Origin: Parasponia andersonii
Lineage: Eukaryota > Streptophyta > Magnoliopsida > Rosales > Cannabaceae
Reading direction: 5' to 3'
NCBI GenBank assembly: GCA_002914805.1
Contig: JXTB01000300.1
Span: 412,618-476,617, forward strand
Length of the DNA: 64,000 bases
A program made the position numbers and the translations under genes. Shown in pieces: positions 1-11,854 of the stretch (the stretch's first letter is position 1; the number at the start of each line of letters is the position of its first letter). The notes under the pieces are model-generated. The model worked only from the letters and a program-made list of their open reading frames with translations. It was not told the DNA's origin and ran no database searches.

Positions 1-71
1 CCTATTTTGAGGAAATATGTATTTTTTCAAATGTTGAAGTCGGTATTTCGACATATATATATATATATATA

Positions 72-566
72 TATGGGCACCAATCTAGTAAGTATTTTTT
101 TTTTTTTTTTACCTATGCATAAGTATCAATTTGGCCAATGAAAATTTAGCATGCACATTTTTTTATTATAAAAAGTAAGAGAGAAAAAGAACATTAATGA
201 TACACGTATTTTCATGCACTTCATTATAGCCATTGGATCACCATTACCAATGGCTAAAAAAAAATACCTACCCATAAGTAAAAAAAAATATACCTACTGG
301 ATTGACAACCTATATATATATATAGGTTGTCAATCCAGTAGGTATTTTTTTTTTTAACCTATGGGTAGGTATCAATTTGGCCAATGAAAATTTAGCATGC
401 ATATTTTTTTATTGTAAAAAGTAAGAGAGAGAAAGAGCATTAATGATGTACGTCTTTTCATGTACTTCATTATAGCCATTGGATCACCATTAGATGGTGA
501 TCTAACGGCTAAAAAAAAATACCTACTCCTAAGTAAAAAAAAAAATACCTATTGGATTGGCAACTA
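72..566. repeat. Two head-to-tail copies of a small inverted-repeat element (MITE-like)
   Basis: Two related units of about 240 bp lie side by side (about 72-310 and 325-566). Each starts with a CCAATCTAGTAAGTATTT/CCAGTAGGTATTT-like end and finishes with its reverse complement. Both share an inner stretch containing TTGGCCAATGAAAATTTAGCATG and CATTATAGCCATTGGATCACCATTA. The right end of copy 1 and the left end of copy 2 meet around (TA)7 and form a perfect 54-bp palindrome at 291-344. No coding capacity is seen. The class (Mutator- or hAT-like) cannot be fixed without target-site evidence. Confidence 0.7.
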
Positions 567-1039
567 TATATATATATATATATCAAACGTAGAATATAAT
601 ATACTTAATATAAAAAATAATATATTGTACATGAATTAAGGATGATATATAAGTAAACATACCAAGTATAAAAAGAATTTAATATTTATTAAAACGAAAT
701 GTAATAAAAAAAAGACATATACTTTTTATTTATTGATCATAACTACAATTGAACAAAGAAGTAGAGATATCAATATAGATCGAGCTTTATAAGTTGGCTC
801 ACATTCCGACAAAAAAATACAGTATCATCCCGATACATATAGTAGAGACTAAGCTAGGTCTTAGCAATAGGCCTATAGGTCGGCTGATATTTCTGCAAGT
901 CCATATTAGGCATACATTTAGTCATTTTGTATATAATTTTAAATATATTTCTTAATTAAATATTCTTATTTATATTTTTAAAGTATTTTTTTTACTTATT
1001 TTTATTTATTCAAAATTCAAAAGAATATGATTTTTTTTT
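567..1039. other. AT-rich intergenic DNA
   Basis: AT-rich sequence with short A and T runs. No gene, repeat pair or RNA is recognised. Confidence 0.5.
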
Positions 1040-3364
1040 GAGTAAATTGTGGCAAAGGCTCATTTTTTTAGTCAAAAATTACACTTATATTAATATACCT
1101 AGTTTTTTTTTTAACATTAATAGTACTTTTCATGCAAAATTTGCTATAACTGTCAAATTTTTTCGTTAAATACTACTTCAGGATCAGCGTCATTCTGAAG
1201 TTAATTACAATTTCAAAAATGTATAAAAAAATGAAAGAAAATTAAGAAAATGAAATTAAATAAATAAATCCTTCTTCTTCCCTACTCTATCTCTGTGTCG
1301 ACTTCTCCACCAAAATCCACCTATCACACTCATAAAGGCATACTCACACCTGATAATAATCCAGAAATTAGCAGCCGAGTCTGGGCTCCCTTTTCCCCAC
1401 CCACCTCCACCTTGACTCGGCCACTAAGTCGACTCACTCAGCCCAACCTCAGCAACCTAACTTGGCTGCTGAGTCCATTCCTCTTTACTTCCTAGGACAA
1501 TGCTGATAATGTTTGAAGCTCCAATGTTCTGGTTCAATACATGTGCTCCAACGAAATCTTATCATCACATGGTAGTTTCCAAAATCCACTATTAATCTTT
1601 TCTTTTTTTGCGTTTGCTTGTATTTGTTATTCTATTGAACTAAATTGAATACCCAACATTGATTTTTGATTGTTGCACCATATTTGATGTTGATAGTATA
1701 ATTCACTCATTTGTATTAGCAGGAATATGTAATTGTATTACTAAAGAAAGGAAGGTGCAAAGAATAGGCGATAAATGAGTTGAATGTATTTGGGAGATGG
1801 CAATGATTCTTTTGTCTCTTGGCAATTTCAAAATCTTCTTTAAAAAGAAAATATTTATAGCCTAATGGATTTGTTGAATTTCAATTCTCAGCTATTTACT
1901 CTGTTTTGCCATCCGAATTAGGTTGTGGGATAATTTGGGTTCCAATAGTAACTCATATTTACAGCTTAATGTCACGATCCTAGCCTCAAACTAGACAATC
2001 ATGCGGCACTTAGCACAGTCTGTCGCACTAAGTCAGCCTACTAATACTCAAGAAAGGGACTTAGAGTAAGATTTGAGATAAAGTGATAAGGATAAGAGAG
2101 TTTGAGTGAATAAATGACTTTGTATTACTCTTAGAATGCTTACAACTCTCACAGATAGGACTTGTGTACAAATGAATCCAAGGGGTCCTTTATATAGGCA
2201 AAGCCTAAACTAACCAAAAGTTATGATCGTGCCAAGTAGCATAATCTTATAAAGAGTCTGAAATATTCTCAAATAAAGTTACAATATCTACAAAAATATT
2301 TACATAGAGAAATCTAAAACAAGTGTGGTCTAGATCTTTCTAAGAGGTTTACCCACCATCTTGGTTCTTCCAAGTTATTCTAGGAGCTTTCAGGATCGTC
2401 CAACCCATATAGCACCATCCGGCCTTATCTAGAGCCTTATAGGACTTAATAGCGCCATCTAATATGGCCAAGAGCTTTCTTGATCATTCTAAAAGTGTCC
2501 ACCACATCCTAGGTCTTCCTCGATCCTTTTGGGTGAGTAGTATATATATAGAGGACCTTAGAGCTATGAGTAACAACATTTGGATTTAGAGAGCCAAATA
2601 AGCGGGGCGTAACATTAAGGATCCTTATATGACTTAGTTAATTGAGTCCTATTCTCTATCGGTAGCTCACAAATTTGGAACAAATGATCCTCATTGTTTG
2701 AACTCCCGAGTCTGATCGAGGAAAGTTTCGATCTAAAATATGGCATGATCGGGAATGGAAAGAGCTGGCTAAAAGTACTGTCGAACCTCCTCCTCTTCAA
2801 AGCTCTAGAATTGAAAACTTCATTTAGACAAAAGATATCGTCACGATGAGGTGGTTGATTATTAGGATTTATTAGATGAAAATCTTCAAAGTTGAGCCTC
2901 CTTCTCTTCAGTTTTCTTTATTAGAGTTTGTTAGATTTTGTGCCTGATTGTGAAATTAGTAAGTTAATACTAAATGGGGTGGTGTTGCATGCCTGGGCTA
3001 GTTGAGGGTACAACCAACCACTCTATCATCCTTATTCACTTGTAATTGGGAAAGATTAATAGTAAATTTTGTAGTAGTCCATAAGGAGAGAGTGATGAGA
3101 AGAATAAGATTTTTTTTTTTAAGTTTAATTCATTTATTTTTATTTTTCTAATTTTATTTTATTTTATTTTTTCTTTATGTTTTTTAAATTGTAATCAACT
3201 TTAGAAGGTGACACATGCCTCTCAGCTGACATTTAACAAAAAAAATTTGACGATTGTAACAAAATTTGAACGAAAGGTATTATCATCGTAAAAAAAAAAA
3301 AAGGATTAGGTATATAACTATAAATTTAAACTAAGAAAATAAACTTTTGTCACAATTTTCTCTC
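1040..3364. mobile_element. Long-TIR foldback / Mutator-like element, non-autonomous
   Basis: The stretch at about 1040-1297 is repeated in inverted and diverged form at about 3083-3364. Shared landmarks are GAGTAAATTGTGGCAAA versus GAGAAAATTGTGACAAA at the tips, then TATACCTAG/TATACCTAATCC, GTCAAATTTTTTCGTTAAAT and GTTAATTACAATTTC. Terminal inverted repeats of 250-280 bp suggest a Mutator-like or foldback element. Both ends sit in T-rich DNA, so a 9-bp target duplication cannot be told from poly-T. The internal part is less AT-rich at about 1300-1500 and 2620-2960 and might be captured DNA, but no protein family is recognised. A solo LTR is nested at 1970-2614. No transposase is visible. Confidence 0.6.
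1970..2614 (-). mobile_element. Solo LTR of an LTR retrotransposon
   Basis: A 645-bp block begins TGTCACGATCC and ends GCGTAACA, giving TG...CA ends. It is flanked by TTAA on both sides (1966-1969 and 2615-2618), a possible target duplication that looks like four of five bases. On the minus strand it starts TGTTACGCCCCGC, and a TATATAAAGG box at 2187-2196 is followed by a plausible transcribed R region. This gives the minus orientation. No internal retroelement sequence adjoins it, so it is read as a recombined solo LTR inside the long-TIR element. Confidence 0.6.
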
Positions 3365-4400
3365 TTTTTTTTTTTTTTCTATTTTAAATCAACAAAAACA
3401 AAATGATAATAAAAAAATAACAAAATTAGGTATGCAATGTGGTCCGTTTATACCCATATTGGGCCTATATAGACACGACCAACTTAGACATAACCCATTT
3501 AAGCCAGCATAGAATGCGGATTGAGCGATGACTAGTTCTTAAATAGGAATAAGGGCCGAGCGTAGGCCTAGTACAAAGCTGATGTTAGCTTATCAAATAT
3601 AGATTGGACCGACCCTATTTTGGCCCACTTTACATATCTAAAAGAACTAGTGAGACGTGAGAATGGACAATTTGGCTGAAGAAGCCTAATAGGAACTATT
3701 ATTGAGTCGTATGGATGTTCATAGATGATCTAAAAGGTCTAAATCACTAATTTAGAAATCAATATGAATGTACAGTTTGGTCGATTCACCAATTTGTATG
3801 GTTTGACTTAGTCGATCTAAATCGGCTAAATTACACCTACATTATTACAGCCGGTTTGGGTAGTTTCCGTAATTTGAAAACTTACAAAACTTTAATTAAT
3901 ACAACATCAACTAAGCTCATGTCATAATCATACTCTATCTAAAATATAAAATCCAGATATAAAACCAATCATAACATAGTTAACAGTTATAACCAAATTG
4001 AAAGTCCTAGTAAACTTAAACTTTAGTTATAATTTATAACTTAATCGAAATTGAAGAACAAACTTAAAGTCTTTAAGCTTAAATACATTGCAACAACAAG
4101 GCTTAAAGTCGAAAATATCATAAGATATTAAGTAATATAGTCTTGAATAGATTAAGAGTAGTCATTACTCAATTAGAATAAATAGTCTTAAATTTTTAAC
4201 TATATATATATATATACATTTTTAAAAATACATATACAAACTTATTGACCGATTCAGTTTAAAACTAACTGAATTTTTCTAAAATCGAGAACCGAACTAG
4301 TTAAGTCAATTTTCACATTTTCTAATTAATAACCGGTCATTTCATTTAAGAGAAAAAACCGTATGACTTTGTATGGTTTGGACTGGATTAAGCAGTTGCA
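3365..4400. repeat. Upstream repeat region with a diverged copy of the TRB promoter block
   Basis: About 3641-3715 is a diverged direct copy of 4450-4530, immediately upstream of the TRB gene. The shared order is an ACTAG/TAGTGTGAGG start, then GAATGGACAATT, GAAGAAGCC/GAAAAAGCC and TTATTG-G-CGTAT. The DNA between the copies (about 3760-4400) carries opposed motifs such as GTTTGGTCGATTC and GACCGATTCAGTTT, as in hAT-like or foldback elements. No open reading frame of interest is present. Confidence 0.45.
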
Positions 4401-4702
4401 GTTATTTTGAACACGTATATTGGGCCATATAGCCCAGCCCAATTTAATCTCTAGTAGTGTGAGGTGACAAATGCGAATGGACAATTGGCCCGAAAAAGCC
4501 GGATAGGATCTGTTATTGGGCCGTATAAAATTGATGAGCGAGTCGGGGCTTTTGAAATAAAGCGGGTAACAAACTCCAATTGTGGAGAGGAAGCGGGGGA
4601 GAGAGAGAGAGAGAGGGACACGTACATGTCATCGTCCTCTTCCTTCGATTCGGAGTAACAAACTCTCCAACAGAAACAGATTCTAGAGAGAGAAAGGGTT
4701 TC

Positions 4703-4737
<35 letters not shown>

Positions 4738-4779
4738 TGTGTGTTAGGGTTTCGAGAGCGATAAAGCTTGTTGAGGAAT
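4401..4779 (+). promoter_or_regulatory. TRB promoter and GA-rich 5' leader
   Basis: A TATAAAA box lies at 4524-4530. It is preceded by two TGGGCC elements (about 4423 and 4517) of the site II type common in plant housekeeping promoters. The leader carries a short (GA)n run near 4597 and a longer one at about 4705-4735, ending in (GT)n. The first in-frame ATG in good context is at 4780. An upstream ATG at 4768 is also in frame, but the family N-terminus begins at MGNQKQKW. Confidence 0.6.
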
Positions 4780-7109
4780 ATGGGAAACCAGAAGCAAAAG
4801 TGGACGCCCAAGGAGGAAGAAGCCCTACTCGCCGGAGTGGCAAAGTACGGCACCGGAAAATGGAAGAACATCATCAAAGATCCCGATTTCGCTCATACTC
4901 TCTGTAATCGCTCCAACATTGACCTCAAGGTTTTCTTTTCTTTGATTTCGATAAGATTTTCACGCCTTTTTTTTTCTTTCTTTCTTTGAATTTCCATGGA
5001 ATTAACTACTGTTTGGTTCGAGACAAAAAAGAATGAGAAAACGTTTGTGTTTTTTTTTTTTCCTGATAAATTTAAGATATCTTCTATATTTCTCTCTTTT
5101 CAGGCGTATTATTTTCTGTTTTACCTGAAAAACTTTCGTACATAGAGAGCTAAAACGTGGGTTTAACTTGATCGAGACCATAATTGTGATTATTGGTACT
5201 TAACAAAATGTACTGCTGAATTTTGATCAACTAAGCCTGTATGATGTGATCTCGTGACCAGTGATCAACTGGGTTTCTTTTAAATTAAGCAATTCTATGT
5301 TTATTTTGTGTAATTATGGTAAAAGCAGCTCTGTGATTTACTTGTTTCATGCTCACTTGTACACCAGGATAAGTGGAGAAACTTGAGTGTTAGTAGTGGA
5401 AGTTCTAAAGAAAAATCAAGGGGTCATAAGACAAAAAGCATTGTAGCTTCGGAGAACCTGATCATTCAAAACTCTGATATTGCTGCTTCTATTCCTCTCA
5501 ATGCATCTTCTTGTGCTTCCATGAACGATCCTTCGAACTGCACCCAGGATGGGAAAAGTGCTTCATCGTGAGTTTTTTTCGTTTAAATTATATTCTTGAA
5601 GTTATTTGTGCAATTTACATGGTTTGTTGTTCTTTTTTTCTGATAATTAACGTGCTTGGGTTTGTCAATGTCTGCAATTTATCTATTCTATGGTTTACGG
5701 TGTTTTGTCTATTGCTACTTTTTTAGTATCACAACTCTTGGGCATTCTTTTTTAAATGATGATGAAAACTTCATGGAGTTTTTATAAATTTATTTTGTAA
5801 AACAGGTACAAGGAGATGATCTTTGAAGCTCTTTCAACAATGAAAGACGTAAATGAATCAGATGTAGGTGCCATTCATAACTTTAGTGAGGTCAGATGGT
5901 GGCCTTTGTTATTTACTTAATAACTACATGTTTGTAGCTTGTTGGAAAAACCCGCTTAAGAGATTTAAATATATTGGGATGACACCAAATCTAAAATATA
6001 CCCAGCTCTGAAGATTCACTAATAAAATATATGGCAATGTACTGATATGAAGGTCTTTGACCATGATCGAAATTTTGTTTTCATTGTTTAAATCTCAGGC
6101 TGCAATTTTATATTCATTAGGAGTTATTTTGTAGGAAGTATAACATCATCAACATGATCTATCTTCTAACCTAGTCTCCTATAGCATTAGCTGATTGCCC
6201 CAGGTTGTCAGACAGTTCCAGTTGATAACTCAGTCTTGCCTGCTTTTTACATCTTTGCAACAGAATATAAAGCACATGTTTAGTTATGGTGTTTCATTAA
6301 GTAAGGAAATTATAAGATGTCCAAAATGAAGTTGAATACCCTCTCATTTTAATTTGAATAAACACTTATCCTGGTTTTTCCATTTCTGATTCACAGAAGT
6401 TTTGAAGAGATAATTAGTAACATGATAATTGATTTACTTGCTGCAGAAAAGGCACGGTACACCCCTTTCTCCAAATTTCAAAAGGTCATTGAGGTCAAGG
6501 TCAGGAAAACTTGTTGTGCAAGAAAAACCTGAAAAGGTGATTGATACTCTTGATTGCTATAACATGATGGGAATATTTTTGCATTCTCATATCAGTTATA
6601 ATGATTGTTAGAATCAGTTCAGTATCAGCACTGCCTTTAGATTTATGCTGTTTCTGTGCTCATCAAATGCAGGTAGAAAGTGGCTACAAGATCAGGAAAG
6701 CGATTCCAATGGGAACAAATACACCTAGCCCAAAACAAAAAAACATTAGGCCACAACGGTCACTGGATTCTCGGTTAAGTACTTACACTGAGAGTCAGGA
6801 TGATGTTGCTGATGCTGCATTTAAAGTAGCTGAGGCTGAAAACAAATCTTTTTTGGCCGCTGAAGCAGTTAGGGAGGCTGAACAACTCTCAAGGATTGCA
6901 GAAGATTCCGAGTGTATGCTTCAGCTAATGAATGAGATTTATAAACAATGTAATAGAAAACAACACTCGTACTTGCTGTAGGTCTTTGCTCACTATTCTC
7001 ATTATCTTCATTCATAGGATCTAACTTCTCTTTTTTGGATTTTATTATTGCAGGTTCTCGGGGTGAGCTTGTGCACTTGGCTTATGTAGTCAATTGTGAG
7101 TTGGATTAA
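4780..7109 (+). CDS. TRB: Telomere repeat-binding factor (TRB / single-Myb-histone protein)
   Basis: Six exons, 4780-4929, 5368-5567, 5806-5890, 6447-6536, 6673-6949 and 7054-7109, encode 285 residues, the usual length for this family. An N-terminal Myb repeat (about residues 5-60) begins [20 protein letters not shown], with the NIDLKDKWRNL recognition helix spanning the exon 1/2 junction. A linker-histone GH1-like domain follows (about 118-190, [14 protein letters not shown]). The C-terminal part has an Ala/Glu-rich coiled coil. Family members bind telomeric TTAGGG-type or telobox DNA in the nucleus through the Myb repeat, and the GH1 domain mediates contacts with DNA and partners; that role is inferred here. 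The second half of GH1 ([14 protein letters not shown]) departs from the usual RRLLSSRLRRLVAQ pattern. Retention of intron 5 would give a different C-terminus, ending HSYLL. Confidence 0.92.
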
Positions 7110-7222
7110 CATAATCTTCATAGCTTGTCGAATGTGCATACTGATACAGTGGAACAAGTTTTAGTTTTAGTTTTTAATTTTTTTTTTTTTTTTTTGGGTA
7201 AAGATGTATTAGCTTTTCCTGT

Positions 7223-7261
<39 letters not shown>

Positions 7262-7702
7262 GTCCAGATTAATGTAAAAATTTTGTCTTTTACTTGGGGT
7301 CAAAGCAGCAAGTTCCAATATTTTTTGACATGATAACTTGCTGTTATCAGTTTTCAGTTCATGTTCGTAACTATTTTGACTGATTCCTATTTCCTGAAGA
7401 CATAAAAACAATTGGACTCAAGAGACCTGGCATTACTATTTTCATAAGAAAATTATTAAAAAAAAAAGTGCCCGACTTTCCATGAATTTGTAGCGATAAG
7501 TGATAGAAGATCAAATTTCCCCCTCTAAACCATGGAAAACAGAGCAGCTTCCACAATATTTGTGATTTAAAGTGGGTAAAAGAGCTGCATTCTCCTCTTT
7601 CTTTTTCCCATAAAATTTAAATCGCAGTTTGGCACAGCAAAATTAATGCTTTCTTTATTCTTTTATATTTTCTCTCTCTAAATCTCCTCCCATCCTCTCA
7701 TT
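7110..7702 (+). other. TRB 3' untranslated region and intergenic DNA with a (GA)n microsatellite
   Basis: The probable 3' UTR follows the TAA at 7107-7109. A T run at 7178-7196 and a long (GA)n tract at 7224-7257 are the only structures seen. The serine/leucine ORFs across the tract are repeat artefacts. Confidence 0.5.
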
Positions 7703-9229
7703 TGTGGAAACCCAGGATGATAGCACTAAGTATGCCTAACAGCCTGCCTGATACCTAAGCCCATACCCGAAGGGGACACCCGTGTATGGCCTACCAAATC
7801 TGGAGGGGCAACCGAATTGCCTACGCCTGCCAAATAGGGAAGTAATCAGAAGTAACAAAACTCCACGCAAGTTTACGGACTTTCACCGACGGTGGGGCAC
7901 ACAACGCTAAATTGTAACCCACGAGGCTAACACGGTGCTCATGTATGATCCTATGTCACGTGCAATACAGAACTGAAGTGTGAAAATAATCGTGCTCTAG
8001 TTTTATAGTAAAATCAGCGTACTAGGTTTTTATAAAAAAACGGGCAGCATAACGGCCCTATTTTTAATATACCCAAAATAGTCATGCATTTAGAAAATTC
8101 AAAGAGCAATACAGTACATATCTCATACAATCAATTCCCATCACAGATATTTAAATAGTCTAGAAATCACATTTGTTCTCATATGTTGCAGAAAATAAGT
8201 TTTATTCGAAAACGATTTAAAACAGAGGTAATTGAATCCTTACCTCGCTCGAATAGCAATACCACACTATTGAATCCTCAAGGTATCATTGACGATCGCC
8301 CGGAGGGTCAAGAATCAATTCTAAGCCATCAATCATCCTCTTGCGAAAAACCAACTTCTTACCGGAGCTTCAATTCCATAAACGATCCTCTTTGCTGAAT
8401 TCCTAGCATCCAAAATAGCTGGGTTAGACATATAACTTGTCTAATTCAGGTTCAGGCTCACACCAGACCGGTGGCACGCAAAACGAAGTAAATCTTGGCC
8501 GTCTAATCTCGATTTCTGTGCCGATCACCAAACATAGGCAATATATATATATATATATATATATATCAAAATTCTCTATTTTCTGAGTACAATCCAAAAA
8601 TGACAACAAAAATACAATCCAACGGCCGGATCAAAAAGTCAAACTTAAACTCAAAATATCCAAAAAAGGCAACTTTCAATCTGGGCAAAATGGGGTTGAG
8701 TTATATATACCTTGATGATCCGTGAGACGAGACGAATCAAACGGGACCGATTGGAGGTCGAATGGTGGCCGGAATCGTCGCCGGTAACCAAAAATCCAAA
8801 ACAACCTCTTTCTCTTATCCGGCGACGGCAGCACCTCCGGCGACCCTGCAACTGGTCGGCGCTGGTTCGTGGCAGCCTGGGGGAGCTCCACCCGTGGTCT
8901 GGTGGCCAGACAACACCCGGGAGGCGAGTTGCGACGGTGATCCTCCTTTGGCCGAGGGAGATCCGAGAGAGAGAGAGTTTCGGGGAGAGAGAGAGAGAAA
9001 AAGAGAGAGAAATGAGTGAACAGGCTACGTGGCCTGTTTTGTATAGGGCAGTGCAGTTTTTCAAAAATTGCACATAAGTCCCCAAATTTCAAATCTTTAT
9101 CAATTTAATCCCCCAAAAATTACAATTTAGTCCTTCTACACAAAACTTTCACAAATTAATCCCTCTAATATTATGTCCGAAAAATTAGTAAATTGTCCAA
9201 ATTACCCTCCTAAAATCCAGGTTTTTATA
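7703..9229 (-). mobile_element. Long terminal repeat of a Ty3/gypsy element
   Basis: This block directly follows the minus-strand pol remnant. At its high-coordinate edge the minus strand reads a polypurine tract (AAGGAGGGGAGAA, about 9230-9242), the normal boundary between the internal region and the 3' LTR. The expected TG at the LTR start reads TA there, probably by mutation. The low edge is placed at a TG dinucleotide at 7703 and is uncertain. The block includes an (AT)n tract near 8540, a GC-rich stretch (8700-8960) and a (GA)n run near 8960-9010. The ORFs inside it are not genes. Confidence 0.6.
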
Positions 9230-9242
9230 TTCTCCCCTCCTT

Positions 9243-10985
9243 AAAAGAATTTCGTCCCGAAATTGAAAGTACAAGTCAAGGTTTACATCACAGTACAACT
9301 TCTAACTGAAGGTCAAACAAATGAGGGTACTTCTCGTACATCTCAGTCTCGATTTCCTAAGTAGCCTCGTCTTCCTTGTGATGTTCCCAAAGCAACTTGA
9401 CAAGTGGAATCTCTCTGTTGCAAAGCACCTTCAACTCTCTAGCCAACAAACGAACAGACTGCACTTCATAGGACACATCTTCTTGAATCGGTACAAGCAC
9501 ATACTGAACAACATGAGATGGGTCCGACGTGTACTTCAACATCGACACGTGAAACACATTATGCACGTGACCCAACTATACAGGCAGATTCAAGCGATAC
9601 GCCACTGGTCCAATTCTGTCAGTGATCTCAAAGGGACAAATATACCTTGGAGCAAGCTTACCCTTAACTCCAAATCTTGTAACACCTCGCATTGGAGTCA
9701 TTTTCAGGAATACAGAATCACTAGTATCGAACTCTACCTCACGCCTTTTTGGGTTAGCATAACTTTTCTAGCAACTCTGAATCTCTTTGAGTCTCTCTTG
9801 GATACTCTTGATCTTCTCAGTAGTCTCTTCAATCAACTCAGGTCCAAGAGTAACACGCTCTTCAGTTTCTGCCCAACACAAAGGCGATCTACACGGCCTT
9901 TCATACAACACTTCATATGGAGCCACACCCACACTGGTTTGGTAACTATTATTTTAAGCAGATTCCACCAAAGGAAGATGATCATCCCAGTTCCCACCAA
10001 AGTCCAGCATGCAACAACGTAGCATGTCTTCAAGAATCTGAATGGTCTTTTCAGACTGACCATCTGACTCAGGATGGTGAGCCGTACTGATATCCAACTG
10101 CGTACCCAATGCTTTCTGCAAGGCTCTCCAAAACTTAGAAGTAAACCTTGGGTCTCTATCAGAGACTATGCTTGAAGGCACAACATGCAGGTATATGATA
10201 CTCTCCATATATAGTCTACTGAGCTTAGTAAGAGAGTAGTCCATCCGGATCGGTATAAAGTGAGCACTCTTTGTCAACCGATCGACTACCACCCAAACTG
10301 CGTCATTCTTCCTCAAGGTCTTCGGCAAACGGGTCACAAAGTCCATCCTGATCTTGTCCCACTTCTATTCTGGAATTGGCAATGGCTGAAGTAATCCAGC
10401 TAGCCTCTGGTGTTCAGCCTTGACTCGCTGACAAGTCAAACACTTAGCTACAAAGGTAGCTATATCCTTCTACATACCTTTCCACCAATACTGGCGCTTT
10501 AAGTCCCGGTATATCTTGGTACTACCGGATGTACTGTGAACCTTGATTTGTGAGCCTCAGTTAGAATAGTTTCTCGAAGATTAAGTTCATCAACTGTAGC
10601 CAACTTTCTACTGGAAAGAAAAAACCCTTCTCTGTTAGTGCTCTAACCATCTAACTGCTCACCATTTTGAAGCCGGTTCCAGATTATCCTCAACTCCCTG
10701 TCTTGCCACTAATTCTGCTGGACAGTTTTGAGAAGAGATGGTGAAATTACAATATTGCTCAGCCAAGCAACCCCTTCATTCTCGAAGTATTGCAAGTTGT
10801 AGTCAACAATCACAACTAAGTCCCTCCAATCTTCAAACACCAGTGTAGCTAGTGTACCATAAGGCTTCCTACTCAGTGCATCAGCTATAACATTGGCCTT
10901 ACCAGGATGATATTGTAGGTCGAAGTCATAATCTTCTATATACTCAACCTATCTTTGCTGTCTCAAGTTCAAGAATCCACAGGGA
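9243..10985 (-). pseudogene. Ty3/gypsy pol remnant (RNase H end, integrase, C-terminal domain)
   Basis: Read on the minus strand, the fragments run in pol order. First is a segment with LQYHPGKANVIADALSRKP (RNase H/connection end, about 10860-10960). Then comes the zinc-binding HHCC region with TVHPGSTKIYRDLK (about 10380-10560). The integrase core follows, with DRLTKSAHFIPI, SIVSDRDPRFTSKFW and HHPESDGQSEKT (9954-10346). A C-terminal segment with VFHVSMLKY lies at 9357-9575. Stop codons and frameshifts interrupt it throughout. Gag, protease, most of reverse transcriptase and the 5' LTR are absent. The element is decayed and cannot code for a working polyprotein. Confidence 0.85.
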
Positions 10986-11374
10986 AATACCAATCATTTT
11001 TGACATTTTTGGGGTCAATCTGGTCGACTCTGGCCACCTTTCTACTGGTCACAACACAAGCGGCAACCTTTTAAAATGTTGCATTCTTGGGCAACGACTA
11101 AAAGAGCAAGATAAAATGAATGGTGAATAGAGAGACATAAAAGAGGGTCAAACTATTGGAAAGTATCAAGAAACGAAGAGTTTTTGATTCTATTCAGATT
11201 CGTATGAGAATAAGACTTGTTGAAATGAAAAGTTCCTAAATCCTAACAAACAAATGTCCATGTTTTCCTTAGCAAAATTGAAATCAAGTTTCATGAGATT
11301 GACTAAATTTGAGTCTATTACCAAACTAACTGGGCTTCTCAATTCATGTCAAACTCAAAATTTGGGAGATGAGA
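10986..11374. other. Junction between the gypsy remnant and the NMT pseudogene
   Basis: The gypsy similarity stops near 10985 and the NMT similarity starts at its degenerate stop codon near 11375. The sequence between has no recognised motif and may be the old 3' flank of the NMT copy. Confidence 0.4.
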
Positions 11375-11538
11375 CTAGCAGAGAAGTAGGCCGATCTCTG
11401 ATGGCTTCAATTCACGATTGGTTCGGTAATTATAAAAGATGGTAGTGAAGCTTCCCCTTACAAATCCTGAACTTGAGTTCCTCAAAGAAAGACTTGTTAT
11501 GCATCACATCCAGCGCATAGAAAACATCACAACCCTTC

Positions 11539-11854
11539 TGTTAGAGAATAACCTCCCCAATAAACACACAATAGTGAAAGTAATAAAATAAATATGAAAA
11601 ATAATGCCGAAATAAATAAATAAATAGGACACACAAATTTAGCGTAGTTCACCAATTTGGCTACGTTCACGGAGCTGCTGCAGATCTTTACTATAGGGAG
11701 AAAAGAAATTTTACAAGTGTTTACAAACACACTCACTCAGCACTCCTCACACCCAGACCCCGAATACACCCAAGAGAAAAACTGTATTTTTCTCTAACTC
11801 TCAAAGAATAAAATCTCTCTATTTTACTCTCACTATAATTGGTGTTTCTCACTT
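11539..11854 (-). repeat. 3' LTR of the copia element (partial, truncated by the N gap)
   Basis: Begins TGTTAGAGAATAACC like the other LTR and stays almost identical until the Ns begin at 11855. By comparison with the 491-bp 5' LTR, about 175 bp of this LTR should lie inside the gap. Confidence 0.92.

Noticed and set aside
1295..1495. 66-codon Pro/Ser/Thr-rich ORF
   Set aside because: No start context, family features or splice signals; it lies inside the long-TIR element.
4451..4877. Minus-strand ORFs rich in SLSLSL across the TRB leader
   Set aside because: They are translations of the (GA)n tracts and overlap the TRB exon on the other strand.
7118..7411. Ser/Leu-rich minus ORF
   Set aside because: Again a product of a (GA)n microsatellite in the TRB 3' region.
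8651..9092. Several overlapping ORFs on both strands
   Set aside because: They lie in the gypsy LTR, where a GC-rich stretch keeps all frames open by chance.
9321..10022. Long plus-strand ORF of 233 codons
   Set aside because: It is the antisense shadow of the minus-strand gypsy integrase remnant.
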